DNA of 64,000 bases from positions 2,480,001 to 2,544,000 of the forward strand of contig NZ_CP114039.1 of assembly GCF_026965535.1 (NCBI RefSeq), given 5' to 3'. The stretch is from Corallococcus sp. NCRR. Its GTDB lineage: Bacteria; Myxococcota; Myxococcia; Myxococcales; Myxococcaceae. Below, one piece after another: positions 62,233 through 64,000 of the stretch (positions within the stretch are counted from its first letter, which is position 1; the number at the start of each line of letters is the position of its first letter). Under the pieces are notes generated by a model that saw only the letters and a list, made by a program, of their open reading frames with translations, was not told the origin of the DNA and made no database searches. Position numbers and translations under genes: made by a program.

Positions 62233-62609
62233 CGACCATGCCTCCCAGCGGCGCCTGCCTCCTGGCAGGGCCCATGTCGAAGCAGAAGCTGGCCATGCCG
62301 CGATCCTCCGACACGGCGGCCCGAGGGGTCGCTCCGCCCGTCCGCCAAGGCCGGAAGGGTGGGGCAAAATGCCTCAATCCCCAGAGGAGAAGCGGATCCC
62401 CTGGCGGGCTTCGCGCCCGGGCGGCATACATGGCGGCGTTTGTTGATGCGCCCCTTGTTCCCCATGCCGGGCATGCGGCCGGTGGAGGCCCCGGGCCGAT
62501 GCCTGGACGCACGGTGGCCCGAGGCATATACGCGTGAGCGGCCCGGTTCGTTCGGGCTCAAGGTTGTCCCCGGCCGTCAGGCGCGGGCTTTCAGCAGGAA
62601 ATCACATCC
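62233..62609. other. Divergent intergenic region between two RND genes
   Basis: These 377 bases separate the two start codons and should hold both promoters. A perfect inverted repeat CATGCC-G-GGCATG lies at 62463-62475, and the stretch is GC-rich without a credible gene. No sigma-70 or sigma-54 box is clear enough to name. Confidence 0.4.
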
Positions 62610-64000
62610 ATGAGTGAGACGCGGTGGTCCGGACGGTTCGAGGCGGCGATGGGCTCCCTGGCGGCCCGCAGCCACCAGAGGCCCTGGGTGGCGTTGTTCG
62701 TGACGCTGGTCCTCACGGGCCTGGGCACCTTCTTCGCACGCGACCTGCGCCTCAACGCGGACCTGGCGAACCTGCTGCCCAAGTCGTTCCAGTCCGTCCA
62801 GGACCTGGAGAAGCTGCGCACGCGCTTCGGCGGCCAGGGCAACGTGGTGGTGGCCGGCATCGGCGCGGAGCCGGAGCAGCTCCAGCAGTTCGTGGATGAC
62901 ATGGCGCCGAAGCTGGCGACGCTGTCGGAGATCCGCTTCGTCAACGCGCAGCGGCCCAGCCAGTTCTTCGACGAGCGCGGCCTCTACTACGTGGACCTGC
63001 CGGACCTGAAGACCATCGAGCAGCGCATCGACGCACGCTTCGCGTGGGAGAAGGAGCAGGCCAACCCGCTCTTCGTGCGCCTGGAGGAAGAGGCGCCCCC
63101 GTCGCTGGACTTCAGCGACATCCAGAAGAAGTACACCGGCGGCGCGAACATGCGGCTCGCGGGGCAGGGGAGCACGTACTACCTGGATCCGCAGGAGCGC
63201 ATGGTGGTGATGCTCCTCAAGGCCAGGGGCTCCTCCGCGGACCTGGGCTACTCCAAGACGGTCATCTCCCAGGTGGAGGACTACCTGGCGAAGCAGGACC
63301 TGTCGAAGTACGGCCCCGGCTTCCACACGGCCGTCACCGGCACGTTCAAGAAGAAGATCGACCAGCAGGCGGTCATCACCGGCGACCTGGCGCGCGCGTC
63401 CACGCTGGCGCTGGTGCTGCTGCTGGCCTACCTCATCTTCCACTTCCGCAGCGGCCTGTCCGTGGGCCTCACCATGGTGCCGGTGGTCGCGGGCCTCGCG
63501 TGGACCTACGGCTTCGTGGGCATCGCGTACGGGCAGGTGAACCTCCTGACGGGCTTCCTCGCGGCGGTGCTGGGCGGCCTGGGCGTGGAGCACGGCATCC
63601 ACCTGTTGGGGCGGTGGGGCACGCTGCGCTCGGAGGGCATGACGTCCGAGGAGGCGGTGCGGGAGACGTTCCGGCACACGGGCTTCTCCGCGCTCATCTC
63701 CGCGCTGGTGGCGGCGCTCACGTTCCTCAGCCTGTCGTGGTCGGAGTTCAGGGCGTTCCACGAGTTCGGCGTCATCGCCGCGGTGGGCATGATGGTGAGC
63801 GTGGCGTCGTACCTGCTCATCCTGCCGGCGCTGCTGGGGCTGGTGTCGCGCTGGGGCTGGGTGCCGCGCGAGCACTCGTCGCAGTCCGGGCCCATGGCGA
63901 TGCTCGCGCGCTTCCTGCCGCGCCACTACCGCGCGGTGGCCATCGTCATCGGCGTGGTGCTGGTGGGGCTCATCAGCCAGGCGTACCGGGTGAGCTTCAA
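62610..64000 (+). CDS. RND/MMPL-family transporter, N-terminal part (cut by the window end)
   Basis: 463 residues from ATG 62610 (AGGA upstream) run to the last base without a stop. It aligns through most of its length with the divergent gene at 59737-62232: RLNADLANLLPKSFQSVQDL, FVDDMAPKLATLSEIRFVNA, FARLEEEAPPSLDFSDIQ-like, LSKYGPGFHTAVTGTFKKK and GGLGVEHGIHLLGRWGTL. So the window holds an inverted paralogous pair. The first six-helix bundle and the start of the second half are present; the C-terminal half lies right of the window. Confidence 0.9.
   Translation, partial: MSETRWSGRFEAAMGSLAARSHQRPWVALFVTLVLTGLGTFFARDLRLNADLANLLPKSFQSVQDLEKLRTRFGGQGNVVVAGIGAEPEQLQQFVDDMAPKLATLSEIRFVNAQRPSQFFDERGLYYVDLPDLKTIEQRIDARFAWEKEQANPLFVRLEEEAPPSLDFSDIQKKYTGGANMRLAGQGSTYYLDPQERMVVMLLKARGSSADLGYSKTVISQVEDYLAKQDLSKYGPGFHTAVTGTFKKKIDQQAVITGDLARASTLALVLLLAYLIFHFRSGLSVGLTMVPVVAGLAWTYGFVGIAYGQVNLLTGFLAAVLGGLGVEHGIHLLGRWGTLRSEGMTSEEAVRETFRHTGFSALISALVAALTFLSLSWSEFRAFHEFGVIAAVGMMVSVASYLLILPALLGLVSRWGWVPREHSSQSGPMAMLARFLPRHYRAVAIVIGVVLVGLISQAYRVSF

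Overview
The window is high-GC, densely packed bacterial chromosome and most likely comes from a myxobacterium of the Myxococcaceae (Corallococcus/Myxococcus type). The basis is several multi-sensor histidine kinases and response regulators, a receiver-PilZ fusion, many lipoproteins with short Gly/Ser/Thr/Asp-rich linkers, outer-membrane proteins, and a MoxR/vWA/beta-propeller (bpX) ternary locus. I see no insertion sequence, phage module, CRISPR array or rRNA. The genus is an inference; no marker gene in the window proves it.

Layout. 1-9.9 kb: tail of a cyclic-nucleotide-binding-type protein, a SEC-C protein, a surface lipase plus FadL-type porin operon (VolA/FadL-like), a small secreted protein, a CBS-domain protein, a MobA-like nucleotidyltransferase, and two tandem paralogous envelope proteins. 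9.9-22 kb: an OmpA/MotB-like protein, a PAS-GAF-PAS-GAF kinase, a HAD hydrolase, the F-ATPase genes atpA and atpH split by a kinase-like gene that has lost its phosphoacceptor histidine, a divergent Hsp70, and a receiver-PilZ regulator. 22-28.6 kb: a beta-propeller lipoprotein, a MATE exporter, a leaderless LysM protein, and a three-gene minus-strand set (outer-membrane protein and two alpha/beta hydrolases).

28.7-37 kb is the most distinctive part: a MoxR AAA+ ATPase, then a truncated-haemoglobin-like lipoprotein with an unknown partner and an SRPBCC protein, then three genes joined by GTGA stop/start overlaps. These encode a bpX5-like protein, a vWA plus propeller protein, and a 957-residue bpX6-like protein. 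Together with MoxR they make up a MoxR-vWA-bpX ternary system, a proposed NTP-dependent conflict/defence family. The bpX6-like protein carries three tandem Arg/Phe-rich amphipathic repeats that I cannot assign.

37-48.6 kb: two response regulators, a PAS histidine kinase, a second leaderless LysM protein with an NlpC/CHAP-like domain, a TIGR00300/archaeal-type ornithine cyclodeaminase-like enzyme, a propeller protein, a PPC-type lipoprotein, a glutathione S-transferase and a long acyl-CoA dehydrogenase. 48.7-64 kb: a VIT-vWA secreted protein, a slipin with a duplicated N-terminal motif, a tRNA-like gene with an abnormal anticodon loop, a Cys-rich lipoprotein, a methyltransferase, glycogen debranching enzyme, two low-complexity envelope proteins, and a divergent pair of paralogous RND/MMPL transporters, the second cut by the window end.

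Start codons were chosen from ribosome-binding sites, signal peptides and domain limits. Many genes start with GTG. All functional calls rest on motifs read by eye; no database search was run.
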